Assembly (NCBI GenBank): GCA_022712815.1 | Contig: JAFLJW010000433.1 | Coordinates: 1 to 7,458 of the forward strand | Length of the DNA stretch: 7,458 nucleotides | Source: Pseudodesulfovibrio sp. | GTDB lineage: Bacteria > Desulfobacterota > Desulfovibrionia > Desulfovibrionales > Desulfovibrionaceae | Direction of reading: 5' to 3' | Shown here: piece by piece, positions 1 through 6,485 of the stretch | How positions within the stretch are numbered: the first letter of the stretch is position 1 | Layout: each line of letters begins with the position of its first letter | The notes under the pieces: generated by a model | What the model saw: the letters and a program-made list of their open reading frames with translations, nothing else | Database searches by the model: none | Told to the model about the DNA's origin: nothing | Position numbers and translations under genes: made by a program

Positions 1-71
1 GAGCGATTCCTCTTGGATCGGATTCTTGGCCAAAGCACCCTGCGGCCAAGTTTGGTAAGCCGACCTTTTTT

Positions 72-109
72 GGTTCGTTTTTTGGGGCGGCTCAGCCAAA
101 AAATGAACC
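72..109. repeat. Inverted repeat beyond the jag terminator
   Basis: The arms 72-85 and 96-109 match at 13 of 14 positions (GGTTCGTTTTTTGG against CCAAAAAATGAACC), with a 10-base loop. A neighbouring GGGCGG (85-90) can also pair with CCGCCC (110-115), so alternative folds exist. No run of T follows the stem on either strand, so it is not a classical intrinsic terminator. It sits downstream of the jag terminator in a very pyrimidine-rich stretch (138-200). Its role is unknown; it could be a dispersed intergenic repeat or a structured RNA end. Confidence 0.4.
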
Positions 110-199
110 CCGCCCGGGGAGGGCTGCCTTTAGGCATCTTAGTTCTTTGCCTTTTTTCTCTCTTCCTTTCTTCTCTCTTTTCGTTCCCCTTTTTTCCCC

Positions 200-234
200 A
201 AAAAAAAGGCCGGGAGAAATCATCTCCCGGCCTT
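200..234 (-). terminator. Intrinsic terminator of the rpmH-jag cluster
   Basis: A perfect 10-bp stem GGCCGGGAGA (208-217) / TCTCCCGGCC (223-232) has a 5-base loop and two further A-T pairs at its base. On the minus strand it is followed by eight T (207-200). It begins 24 bases after the jag stop codon. The orientation fits termination of the minus-strand operon; on the plus strand the stem is followed by only two T, so it should act mainly one way. Confidence 0.88.
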
Positions 235-258
235 ATGGCTTTACTTGTTCTATTTACT

Positions 259-1311
259 TTACTGCCGTTGCGAACGAGTCCCGTTCTTGCGGCTTTTGGG
301 AACAATAAGCACACGCTTCATCGGCCCATCGCCCTTGGAACGGGTAAACACCATCTCGTTGTCTTGCAAAGCCAGATGCACCACGCGCCTGTGATAGGAA
401 GAGAGCGGCTTGGTGGACTGGGTGCGCCCAAGGTCACTGGCCTTTTCAGCCAGATGCGATGCGACCTGCCTGAGCTTGTCATCCTGCCGTTCACGGTAAT
501 CTCCGGTGTCCACCTGTATGCGGACAGAAGCCTGCATTTTGCGGGAGACAAGGCGGTTGACCAGATACTGCAAGGAGGAGAGGGTCTGTCCCTCGCGTCC
601 GATGATCAGGCCGCTGTTTTCTTCGTCGTCGATGAAGACGCGGACACGGTCGGTGTCCAGCGTGATGTTGATGGTTGTCTCGCCGACGATGGGAGTCAAA
701 AGCTGGAGCATGATTTCGCGCACGGCCGCTTCAAGGACGGCGGGATCGAAGTCAGCCATGTTGGCGCGAGGCCGGGCCTCAGTGGGCTTGTTCTCACGCG
801 GCTCGCGCTCGGGTCTGTCCGGGCGCGGCTTGCGCTCGGGTCTGTCCGGGCGCGGCTTGCGCTCAGGTTTGTCCGGGCGCGGCTTGCGCTCAGGTCTGGG
901 CTTGTTCTCGCGCTGAGGTTTGCCGGTGCGCGGGCGATCATTACGGGGCCTGCTTTCACGCGGTTTGCGCTCGGGCTGGTCCGGCTTAACGATATTGCCG
1001 TTGATATCGTCCGTGGTATCCGGGAATTTGTTGCCATTGGGGCCGAGGGCAGCTTCCTTTGGGGGAACGTTTCCATCGACCTTTGGCAGATCGACAGGAG
1101 TGTCCCTTTTCATGAGATCACTTGTGCTGACCGAAACACGGGGGCGTGCTTTGACCTTGGCCTTTTTGACGCCCATGATACCGAAGATACCGGAAGATCC
1201 GCCGCCGATGATTTCAATCTCCAGACGGTCACGCTTCAGGTTGAAGTAATCACAAGCACTTTCGATGGCTCCGTCCAGGTTTTTGCCCTGGAATTCTTTG
1301 AAGTCGCTCAT
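259..1311 (-). CDS. jag: Jag/KhpB RNA-binding protein (Jag_N, KH, R3H domains)
   Basis: This is a 350-residue cytoplasmic RNA-binding protein of the SpoIIIJ-associated Jag (KhpB) family, normally encoded beside yidC. Residues 1-55 form the Jag_N domain, with a Gly-rich segment IGGGSSGIFGIMG (35-47). Residues 56-185 are a long, very basic Pro/Arg/Lys/Glu linker containing a 9-residue tandem repeat. Residues about 205-272 are a KH domain with the nucleic-acid loop GREG (238-241). Residues about 277-340 are an R3H domain with the signature SSYHRRVVHLAL (304-315). The ATG start has AAGGAA 7 bases upstream, and the stop TAA lies just before the terminator. The family is linked to RNA binding and cell envelope control in Gram-positive bacteria; its role in this lineage is inferred. 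The linker is longer than in many homologues. Confidence 0.95.
   Translation of the reverse strand: MSDFKEFQGKNLDGAIESACDYFNLKRDRLEIEIIGGGSSGIFGIMGVKKAKVKARPRVSVSTSDLMKRDTPVDLPKVDGNVPPKEAALGPNGNKFPDTTDDINGNIVKPDQPERKPRESRPRNDRPRTGKPQRENKPRPERKPRPDKPERKPRPDRPERKPRPDRPEREPRENKPTEARPRANMADFDPAVLEAAVREIMLQLLTPIVGETTINITLDTDRVRVFIDDEENSGLIIGREGQTLSSLQYLVNRLVSRKMQASVRIQVDTGDYRERQDDKLRQVASHLAEKASDLGRTQSTKPLSSYHRRVVHLALQDNEMVFTRSKGDGPMKRVLIVPKSRKNGTRSQRQ
805..912 (-). repeat. 27-bp tandem repeat inside jag linker
   Basis: Three adjacent 27-bp units (805-831, 832-858, 859-885) are almost identical: the first two are the same base for base and the third differs at two positions. A degenerate fourth unit follows (886-912). 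On the coding strand they encode KPRPDKPER, KPRPDRPER and KPRPDRPER (Jag residues 143-169). The unit is a multiple of three, so a change in copy number would keep the reading frame. Low divergence at the DNA level suggests recent duplication or ongoing homogenisation. Confidence 0.9.
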
Positions 1312-1330
1312 TGTATAATTCCTTATCTGG

Positions 1331-1350
1331 CCGGGGACTTAAGGCCCCGG
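1331..1350. other. GC-rich hairpin between yidC and jag
   Basis: CCGGGG (1331-1336) and CCCCGG (1345-1350) form a perfect 6-bp stem with an 8-base loop. It lies in the 60-base gap between the yidC stop and the jag start, just upstream of the jag ribosome binding site (1319-1324). No T run follows on the minus strand, so it is unlikely to be a full terminator. It could stabilise the upstream message or tune jag translation; that is inference. Confidence 0.5.
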
Positions 1351-1371
1351 AGACATGTAGTATTAGGCAGC

Positions 1372-3015
1372 TTATGCCGCTTTCGTTTTTCTGGCGATCA
1401 TGAGTTGCTGTCCGATGGAGAGGACGTTGTTGAGCAGCCAGTAGATGACCAGTCCTGACGGGAAGTTCAGGAACATGAATGTGAAGATGAGCGGCATGAG
1501 CATCATGATTTTTGCCTGGGTCGGATCACCAGTGCTCGGAGTCATCTTCTGCTGCAGGAACATGGTCACACCCATGATGATAGGCGTGATGTAATACGGG
1601 TCTTTGGCAGACAGATCGGCCAGCCAGGGCAGGTCGGTGAACGGCAGGTGCTCAATGAAGGGAGCGTGCCTGAGTTCGACCGCGCCGAGCAGGGCCTTGT
1701 ACAGACCGAAAAATACCGGAATCTGTACGACCATGGGCAGACAGCCGCCCATGGGGTTGACCTTGTAGGTCTTGTAAAGCGCCATGGTTTCCTGATTGAG
1801 ACGCTGCTTGTCGTCGCCGTACTTCTCACGAAGCTTCGCCACCATGGGCTGCAATTTCTTCATCTGTTCCATGGAGCCGTAGCTCTTTTGGGACAGCGGC
1901 CAGAACAGCAGCTTGATGCAGATGGTCAGGAGAATGATGGCGATGCCGTAGTTGTGCACGTAGCCGTGGAAGAATTCCAGACCGATCAGGAGCGGCTTGG
2001 CCAGGATGTCGAACCAGCCGAAATTGACGGCTTCGGACAATTCGTTGGGCATCGTGCCGAGCATGACGCGGTCAGTTGAGCCGAGGAAGTAGGACGCATT
2101 CAGAGTCTTGGCGACATTGGGCATGAAGGTCGCTTCTTCCGTGACAGCCATGCGGAAAACATTGCTGTCCATACCGGCGGACAACAGGTTCTCATCCTCG
2201 CCGGGGATGATTGCGAAAAGGAAGTAGTTGGACTCGATGGCACCCCATTTGAGGCCGCCGGTTGCTGCAACACCTTTTTCCCGAAGATCGTCACGATCAT
2301 CTTCCTGTTCGCGACCATTGTCGGTCAGATAGGCAATGCGAGTAGGGTTGTACCGGTCATCCTCTGCGGACATGGACTTGGCCGCTGCGGTAAAGGAGAT
2401 GGCTCCCTCGACACCGGTGGCGGTCAGGTTGGTAATGGTGGCGGATTCCTCGATGAGGTAGGAATCGGCGTGGAATGTCAGGACGCGCTTAATGCGGAAT
2501 CCGTCGGCCTGACCGGTGAAGGTCAGGGTTTTGGTTCCATCGGCCTCACCAAGGACTATGTTGGTGCCGGTGAAGGCCCACTCGCCGTGCTGCCATGTGT
2601 GATACTCTTTGTCGTTCTTGGTCAGGATCAGGCCGAGTGGTCCTTTGGAAAAGGCTTTCTTGCCAATCAGATCGATATTGGGGGAATCGAGCTCAATGGT
2701 GTCCTTGTAGTTCTTGAGGATGAATTTCTCAAGAATACCACCCTGTGAACTGAACACGGCAGTGTACAGCGGAGTGTCCACCGTGACCGGGGTTCCTTCC
2801 GTGGGTTTGAACGCTGTGCCGACAGCGTCGTCGGATTCGGCATAGGCGGGCGGCGTCTCTGTGAGGGCAGCCGCTTTTTGCTCAGCCTGTGCTGTTCTGT
2901 GGGCCATTTGGGCCTGCTCTTCTGCCGATGGAGCCGTGAAATACTGCCATCCGACAAAGAGAGCGATGGAAAGAGCAAAGGCTAAGGCTAGACGGAGTTT
3001 CTCCTGCTTGTCCAT
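1372..3015 (-). CDS. yidC: Membrane protein insertase YidC (Oxa1 family)
   Basis: YidC inserts and folds inner-membrane proteins, alone or with SecYEG. The 547-residue product has the Gram-negative layout: an N-terminal membrane anchor (about 8-26), a large periplasmic beta-domain (about 60-330), and the conserved Oxa1-type membrane core (about 340-540). Recognisable core blocks are KVNPMGGCLPMVVQIPVFFG (418-437), SAKDPYYITPIIMGVTMF (469-486) and FPSGLVIYWL (518-527). The position of the functionally important groove arginine of E. coli YidC (R366) appears to be Lys368 here (ICIKLLFWPL), which keeps the positive charge. I chose ATG at 3015 (MDKQEKLRLA); a longer TTG start at 3051 would add 12 polar residues ahead of the anchor and overlap yidD further. 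The chosen start lies 28 bases inside the yidD end, suggesting coupled translation. Confidence 0.97.
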   Translation of the reverse strand: MDKQEKLRLALAFALSIALFVGWQYFTAPSAEEQAQMAHRTAQAEQKAAALTETPPAYAESDDAVGTAFKPTEGTPVTVDTPLYTAVFSSQGGILEKFILKNYKDTIELDSPNIDLIGKKAFSKGPLGLILTKNDKEYHTWQHGEWAFTGTNIVLGEADGTKTLTFTGQADGFRIKRVLTFHADSYLIEESATITNLTATGVEGAISFTAAAKSMSAEDDRYNPTRIAYLTDNGREQEDDRDDLREKGVAATGGLKWGAIESNYFLFAIIPGEDENLLSAGMDSNVFRMAVTEEATFMPNVAKTLNASYFLGSTDRVMLGTMPNELSEAVNFGWFDILAKPLLIGLEFFHGYVHNYGIAIILLTICIKLLFWPLSQKSYGSMEQMKKLQPMVAKLREKYGDDKQRLNQETMALYKTYKVNPMGGCLPMVVQIPVFFGLYKALLGAVELRHAPFIEHLPFTDLPWLADLSAKDPYYITPIIMGVTMFLQQKMTPSTGDPTQAKIMMLMPLIFTFMFLNFPSGLVIYWLLNNVLSIGQQLMIARKTKAA

Positions 3016-3263
3016 GGAATGATTCTCGCTTTTAATTTGGGGTCGGGCCAAATGGCCGGGACGGGGTCAAGGCCCCCGCGGCATAAAGGCTGGCAACGTA
3101 GGAGACGCCAAAGCGTAAGAAGGCCACCCTTGAAAGCACCGTGCAAAGTTATGGCCTCCTTCGCGTACTGAGAACACGAAGGGGTGAACCTGCATGCCGA
3201 TGGCAGCAAGGGGGAGATGAGTTTCTGGTAAAACCAAATGAGCGCCAGAAATAATGAGCGCAT
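2988..3263 (-). CDS. yidD: Membrane protein insertion efficiency factor YidD
   Basis: YidD is a small, membrane-associated protein that aids YidC-dependent insertion. The 91-residue product has an amphipathic/hydrophobic N-terminus (MRSLFLALIWFYQKLISPLL) and the family signature SACRFTPSCSQYAKEAITLHG (residues about 22-42), then LLRCQPLCRGGLDPVP. Cysteines are at 24, 30, 57 and 61. Two ATG codons are adjacent (3266 and 3263); GAGG upstream is only two bases from the first but five from the second, so I chose 3263. It begins 10 bases after the rnpA stop and overlaps the yidC start. The C-terminal 20 residues past DPVP are basic and not conserved in my memory of the family. Confidence 0.93.
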   Translation of the reverse strand: MRSLFLALIWFYQKLISPLLPSACRFTPSCSQYAKEAITLHGAFKGGLLTLWRLLRCQPLCRGGLDPVPAIWPDPKLKARIIPWTSRRNSV

Positions 3264-3273
3264 CATTTCCTCT

Positions 3274-3645
3274 CTATAAGGTCGCCGCTTCCGCTTTGAT
3301 GCGGGATAAAAGCGGGGTGAACTCTTCTGTGGCTAGGGCGAGTGTCAACTGCTTGGCCTCAAGGTTCCGCTTGGGAATGACTATAATGTCCAGAGGCAAT
3401 TCAAAGTCGTATTGATGCAGTCTGAAATACTCGCGCACCACCCGTTTAATACGGTTGCGCGCTACGGCATTCCCCATTTTTTTGCTGACGGTAAGACCAA
3501 GGCGAATACCGCCCTGTTTGACCGTTCGGCATGAGATGAACAAGATAAAACTTCTGGTAAAACGTTTCCGGCCTTGTTCATAACATGCGGTGAATTCGGG
3601 GCTTTTTAGTAGCCTACGCTCCTTGTTCCAAGCTAGACGGCTAAT
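3274..3645 (-). CDS. rnpA: RNase P protein component, apparent ATT start
   Basis: RnpA is the protein subunit of RNase P, which matures the 5' ends of tRNAs. The family core NAVARNRIKRVVREYFR is clear (residues 60-76 from the ATT start). The family-like N-terminus SRLAWNKERRLLKSPEF followed by ACYEQGRKRF is encoded in the same frame upstream of position 3543. That frame has no ATG, GTG or TTG between its upstream stop (TAA, 3651-3649) and the TTG at 3543. Starting at the TTG would give only 89 residues and remove the first helix and strand. ATT at 3645-3643 gives 123 residues, the usual family size, and starts exactly where homologues start. AAAGGG (3659-3654) lies 8 bases before it. The gene would overlap the rpmH end by 13 bases. 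The gene identity is near certain; the start codon is inferred. Confidence 0.9.
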   Translation of the reverse strand: MSRLAWNKERRLLKSPEFTACYEQGRKRFTRSFILFISCRTVKQGGIRLGLTVSKKMGNAVARNRIKRVVREYFRLHQYDFELPLDIIVIPKRNLEAKQLTLALATEEFTPLLSRIKAEAATL

Positions 3646-3767
3646 CTCTTACGCCCTTTGGCGCGACGGCGGCGGAGCACCGCGCGACCGTTTTTGGTGC
3701 GGGAGCGCACCAGAAAACCGTGGGTTCTTTTACGACGGCATTTGCTGGGCTGGTAAGTACGTTTCAT
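3633..3767 (-). CDS. rpmH: 50S ribosomal protein L34
   Basis: This 44-residue, highly basic protein is the large-subunit ribosomal protein L34. It begins MKRTYQPSKCRRKRTHGF and ends GRKRLAV, matching the family along its whole length; it is missed by length-limited ORF lists. Its ATG has a strong ribosome binding site AGGAGAT about 7 bases upstream. It is first in the rpmH-rnpA-yidD-yidC-jag order found in most bacteria. Cys10 replaces the isoleucine or valine often seen after PSK. Its last codons also contain the likely rnpA start. Confidence 0.97.
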   Translation of the reverse strand: MKRTYQPSKCRRKRTHGFLVRSRTKNGRAVLRRRRAKGRKRLAV

Positions 3768-3823
3768 ATCAATATCTCCTGAGAGTAAAATTTCGCTGAA
3801 AAAAAAGCTCTGTCGAACGGAAG

Positions 3824-3852
3824 CATATAACCGTTGACCTGCTGGTCGTCAA
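3824..3852 (-). promoter_or_regulatory. Sigma70-type promoter of the rpmH cluster
   Basis: On the minus strand, TTGACG (3852-3847) and TATATG (3829-3824) are separated by exactly 17 bases. Transcription would begin near 3817, giving a leader of about 50 bases before rpmH. The -35 region sits inside a dyad TTGACC (3834-3839) / GGTCAA (3853-3858), with an inner GACC-TGCT-GGTC (3836-3847), which might be a binding site. Confidence 0.65.
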
Positions 3853-4016
3853 GGTCAAAGTTCGGACAATTCCATGAGAATCAGGCCATGGTCCACTTTC
3901 GGGCAGTCGGGAATTCTGCTACAAGTTTTTGCATCGGAAGGCGAGTAAAAAAAGAGATTTTCTCAAAATATGAACAAAATCGCCGTACCCATGTCATTAT
4001 ATACACAGGAGTCATA

Positions 4017-4670
4017 ATGGACAAGCCCAGAGATAATTTTTGGAATATCACTTTGCGCGGACTCAAGCAGAAATTGCAAAAGAACGGCTTTGATGTCTAT
4101 CTGGCAGATTCCGTCAAGGATGCGAAAGATGTTGTCCTGACCGAAATTCTGCCCGTGCTGAAGCCGAAAACCGTCTCCTGGGGCGGGTCCGGAACTTTGG
4201 CCGAAACCGGACTGTACGAATACCTCCGGGACAGTGACGAATACGAAGCCCTCGACACCTGGGACAAGGGATTGACCAACGAGGACAAGTACGAGCTGCG
4301 CCGTCAGGCATTGCTGGTGGATTGTTTTTTTACAAGCACCAACGCCATCACCGAGGAAGGCCATCTGGTCAATCTGGACATGATCGGCAACCGCGTGGGC
4401 AGTATCGTGTTCGGCCCTAAAAATGTAGTTCTTCTTGTCGGGCGCAACAAATTCGTGCCGGACCTGTCCCGCGCCATGGACCGTATCAAGGAATATGCGG
4501 CCCCGGTCAACGCCATGAGGTTGGACCTGAAAACCCCTTGTGTCAAGACCGGATACTGTATGGATTGCGACTCCCCCCAACGTATCTGCAACGTCTGGTC
4601 GATCACGGAAAAGTCCTTTCCCAAAGGGCGGATCAAGATCGTGCTCATCAACGCTGACGCAGGCTTTTAA
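4017..4670 (+). CDS. LUD-domain (DUF162) protein with C-terminal Cys cluster
   Basis: This 217-residue cytoplasmic protein belongs to the LUD (DUF162) family, often annotated 'lactate utilization protein' after LutC/LutB. Recognisable blocks are VSWGGSGTLAETGL (53-66), the core TSTNAITEEGHLVNLD (106-121), NRVGSIVFGPKNVVLLVGRN (125-144) and a cysteine-rich end TPCVKTGYCMDCDSPQRICN (173-192). Cys175, 181, 184 and 191 form C-x5-C-x2-C-x6-C, which looks like a metal or iron-sulfur site. The ATG at 4017 has AGGAG 6-7 bases upstream; the longer open frame from 3834 lacks such a site and homology. It is divergent from rpmH and followed after 47 bases by a UPF0280 gene, probably in one operon. No iron-sulfur lactate dehydrogenase partner (LutA/LutB) is present, so a lactate role is not supported here. 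Confidence 0.88.
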   Translation: MDKPRDNFWNITLRGLKQKLQKNGFDVYLADSVKDAKDVVLTEILPVLKPKTVSWGGSGTLAETGLYEYLRDSDEYEALDTWDKGLTNEDKYELRRQALLVDCFFTSTNAITEEGHLVNLDMIGNRVGSIVFGPKNVVLLVGRNKFVPDLSRAMDRIKEYAAPVNAMRLDLKTPCVKTGYCMDCDSPQRICNVWSITEKSFPKGRIKIVLINADAGF

Positions 4671-4717
4671 GCAGGTGTGGAAAAGATGTTCCTAACTATG
4701 TGCAAGCGGTGTTCACA

Positions 4718-5494
4718 ATGTCACTTATCCTCCTGGAGCCGTTGGCAGTGAAGGCTCGCCACTTTTCCACAGCCCGGACCTACCGCGATTCCGTGCGCCC
4801 TCAAAAGGGCGAGGTTCGCTTTCAGGTGGCGGTGGAGCAGACCGACCTGCTCATTGTGGCGGAAAAGGATTTGCAGGTCGAGATCGCGTCCCATGTCTCG
4901 CAGGTCAGGGGCGAGATCAAGAACTGGATCATGTTCCATCCCGAGTTCGCGGAAAGCCTTTCACCCGTCGAAGTGCCGGATACCGCGCCGGATATCATCC
5001 GGGCCATGGCGATAGCAGGAGCGGCCTGTGATGTCGGACCCATGGCAGCCGTAGCCGGGGCCGTGGCCCAGTCCGTAGGCGATAGATTCGCTGCTGACAG
5101 CCCGGACATTCTCGTGGAAAACGGCGGTGACACCTACCTGCACTCAACCCGCGAGCGCGTGGTCGCTTTGTTGTCCGAGCCGGACTCCGGGGCCATGCTC
5201 GGCCTCAGGATCGAGGCGGGTTCATTTCCCGTTGCCATCTGCGCCTCAAGCGGGACCATCGGCCATTCCCTTAGCCTTGGTTCCGGTGACCTCGTGGCTG
5301 TCCGGGCCAAAGATGCCAGACTGGCAGACGCCGCAGCAACCGCCCTGTGCAACATGCTCAAGTCAGAAGCCGATATCAATCGCGTTTTGAAACGGGCAAA
5401 GGAGTTAGCCGGTGCGGGACTGGATGGAATCTTTGCCCAGTACAATCAAAAGATCGTTGCCTGGGGAGAATTGGAACTGGTGGCTCTGGATTGA
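4718..5494 (+). CDS. UPF0280 family protein (ApbE-like fold)
   Basis: This 258-residue protein matches the UPF0280 family of anaerobes and archaea, which resembles the ApbE flavin-transferase fold; its substrate is unknown to me. Diagnostic blocks are RFQVAVEQTDLLI (34-46), VGPMAAVAGAVAQ (106-118), VENGGDTY (133-140), CASSGTIGHSLSLGSGD (175-191), ADAAATALCN (203-212) and the end WGELEL (249-254). The NGGD and AD-AAT motifs are in the order expected for ApbE-like nucleotide/metal binding, but this is analogy. I chose ATG 4718; GTG 4700 in frame would add six residues. Neither has a good ribosome binding site, which makes coupling to an upstream overlapping frame (4686-4751) or to the LUD gene possible. 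No signal peptide is seen. Confidence 0.88.
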   Translation: MSLILLEPLAVKARHFSTARTYRDSVRPQKGEVRFQVAVEQTDLLIVAEKDLQVEIASHVSQVRGEIKNWIMFHPEFAESLSPVEVPDTAPDIIRAMAIAGAACDVGPMAAVAGAVAQSVGDRFAADSPDILVENGGDTYLHSTRERVVALLSEPDSGAMLGLRIEAGSFPVAICASSGTIGHSLSLGSGDLVAVRAKDARLADAAATALCNMLKSEADINRVLKRAKELAGAGLDGIFAQYNQKIVAWGELELVALD

Positions 5495-5552
5495 TTTTTT
5501 TGTTGTGGGGGGGGCTTTGCAAGTAGCCGCCGGGAGAATGTTCCAAAAAAAT

Positions 5553-6209
5553 CTAGTTTTTCTTATTCTGCATCACGGCGTTGAGTATGTCGCGTTCGCG
5601 TATCCTGATGACGCGGCGGTCATTGGCATCCCGGCCTATGGCGAGCAGGTCCTGCTGGGCGAGTCCCTGGATGTATTGTTCGATTTTATCGGTGGAGGAG
5701 ACAAATGTATCGGCGAGAGTCTTGATCGTCGATTCATATTTGAGTTCCATTTTTCCGTTGGTGGCGAACATGTCGAGGATACGGACCACGCCCATGCCGG
5801 TGTTCGGTACTTTCAGGGCTTTTTTGGTCGTGGACTTGAGACGGCTGACGAGTACGGTGATGATGGAGGCGATGACCTTGGGCGATGCGCGCATGAATTC
5901 TTCCAGATCGTCTCTGGTGACCTCGATGACCTTGGAATCTTCCAGTGCGATGGCAGTGGCGGTTCGGGCCCCTTCATCCAGGAAAAGGGCCATTTCGCCG
6001 AAGATGGAAATGGGCTTGAGATTGGCAAAAACCTTCTTGCGGCCTTCGATGATGCCGGAAATTTCGATTTTCCCTTCGGTCAGGATGTATGCAGCATCAC
6101 CCTTGGTCCCTTCGTTGAAAACCACATTGTGCCTGAGCACGGTGCGCATCAGGTAGTTCCCCTGGGAAACCTGCTTCATTTTGACGGACTGCTGCGGGAC
6201 AATAGTCAC
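5553..6209 (-). CDS. CRP/FNR-family regulator with cNMP-binding domain
   Basis: This 218-residue protein has an N-terminal cyclic-nucleotide-binding beta-barrel (about 20-110), a dimerisation helix (about 111-132) and a C-terminal winged-helix region (about 158-205). The phosphate-binding cassette is complete: FGEMALFLDEGARTATA (70-86), with Glu72 and the Arg82-Thr83 pair that contact cAMP or cGMP in relatives. There are no N-terminal cysteines, so it is not an FNR-type iron-sulfur sensor or a haem-binding type by simple inspection. The helix-turn-helix segment TIKTLADTFVSSTDKIEQYI (161-180) is less canonical than in CRP. GTG at 6209 has AGGAG 8 bases upstream and is a better start than the internal ATG (6179). 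It is convergent with the UPF0280 gene, 58 bases apart. Targets are unknown. Confidence 0.88.
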   Translation of the reverse strand: MTIVPQQSVKMKQVSQGNYLMRTVLRHNVVFNEGTKGDAAYILTEGKIEISGIIEGRKKVFANLKPISIFGEMALFLDEGARTATAIALEDSKVIEVTRDDLEEFMRASPKVIASIITVLVSRLKSTTKKALKVPNTGMGVVRILDMFATNGKMELKYESTIKTLADTFVSSTDKIEQYIQGLAQQDLLAIGRDANDRRVIRIRERDILNAVMQNKKN

Positions 6210-6485
6210 CTGGATCGCTCCTACTGTAAAAAATATGCATGCTCAGGTATTATCGATAGCATAATTCAGACAGGCTACATAGAGCTTTAGAGCGGGGAAT
6301 TATGTCTCGACCACTTTATTCGACCTAACTCTTTGACCTTGTCAATTCCATGGTCAGTCCGGTTGAGTGTACTGGCAACTGTATCGGTAGCTTGCGGTAT
6401 GGCAACACCAATACCGATCGTGATTGATATCATGATGTTGCCATCTGTCGGCTGGTTTTTATTAATACAGCCCCGATCGTGTTTC
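6210..6485. other. 276-base gap with no convincing gene
   Basis: This stretch lies between the CRP-like gene and the MTH1187 gene. A minus-strand frame (6287-6508, GTG start, or 48 codons from ATG 6433) has no ribosome binding site and no family I recognise. On the minus strand TTGACA (6345-6340) with AATAAA 19 bases further could be a weak promoter for the CRP-like gene. Small inverted repeats are present: TTGAC-CTT-GTCAA (6333-6345), CGGTAT/ATACCG (6395-6400/6411-6416) and GGCAAC/GTTGCC (6401-6406/6437-6442). None has a T run that would make a clear terminator. Confidence 0.4.

Noticed and set aside
13..1458. Long plus-strand open frame of 481 codons
   Set aside because: It is antisense to jag and the yidC end. 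The product is low-complexity with repeats that mirror the jag tandem repeat, and the minus-strand Jag domains are unmistakable.
3834..4016. N-terminal extension of the LUD gene from 3834
   Set aside because: It covers the rpmH promoter, shows no family similarity, and the ATG at 4017 has a strong AGGAG site.
3768..4016. Replication origin next to rpmH
   Set aside because: rpmH is often near dnaA and oriC, but I found no TTATCCACA-like DnaA boxes and no dnaA gene in the window.
5495..5552. Terminator between the convergent UPF0280 and CRP-like genes
   Set aside because: There is a T7 run, a G8 run and an AT-only AAAAACTAGATTTTT repeat, but no GC-rich stem followed by T on either strand.
5412..6290. 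Plus-strand open frame of 292 codons
   Set aside because: It overlaps the end of the UPF0280 gene and is antisense to the whole CRP-like gene, whose conserved cassette is clear. No family match.
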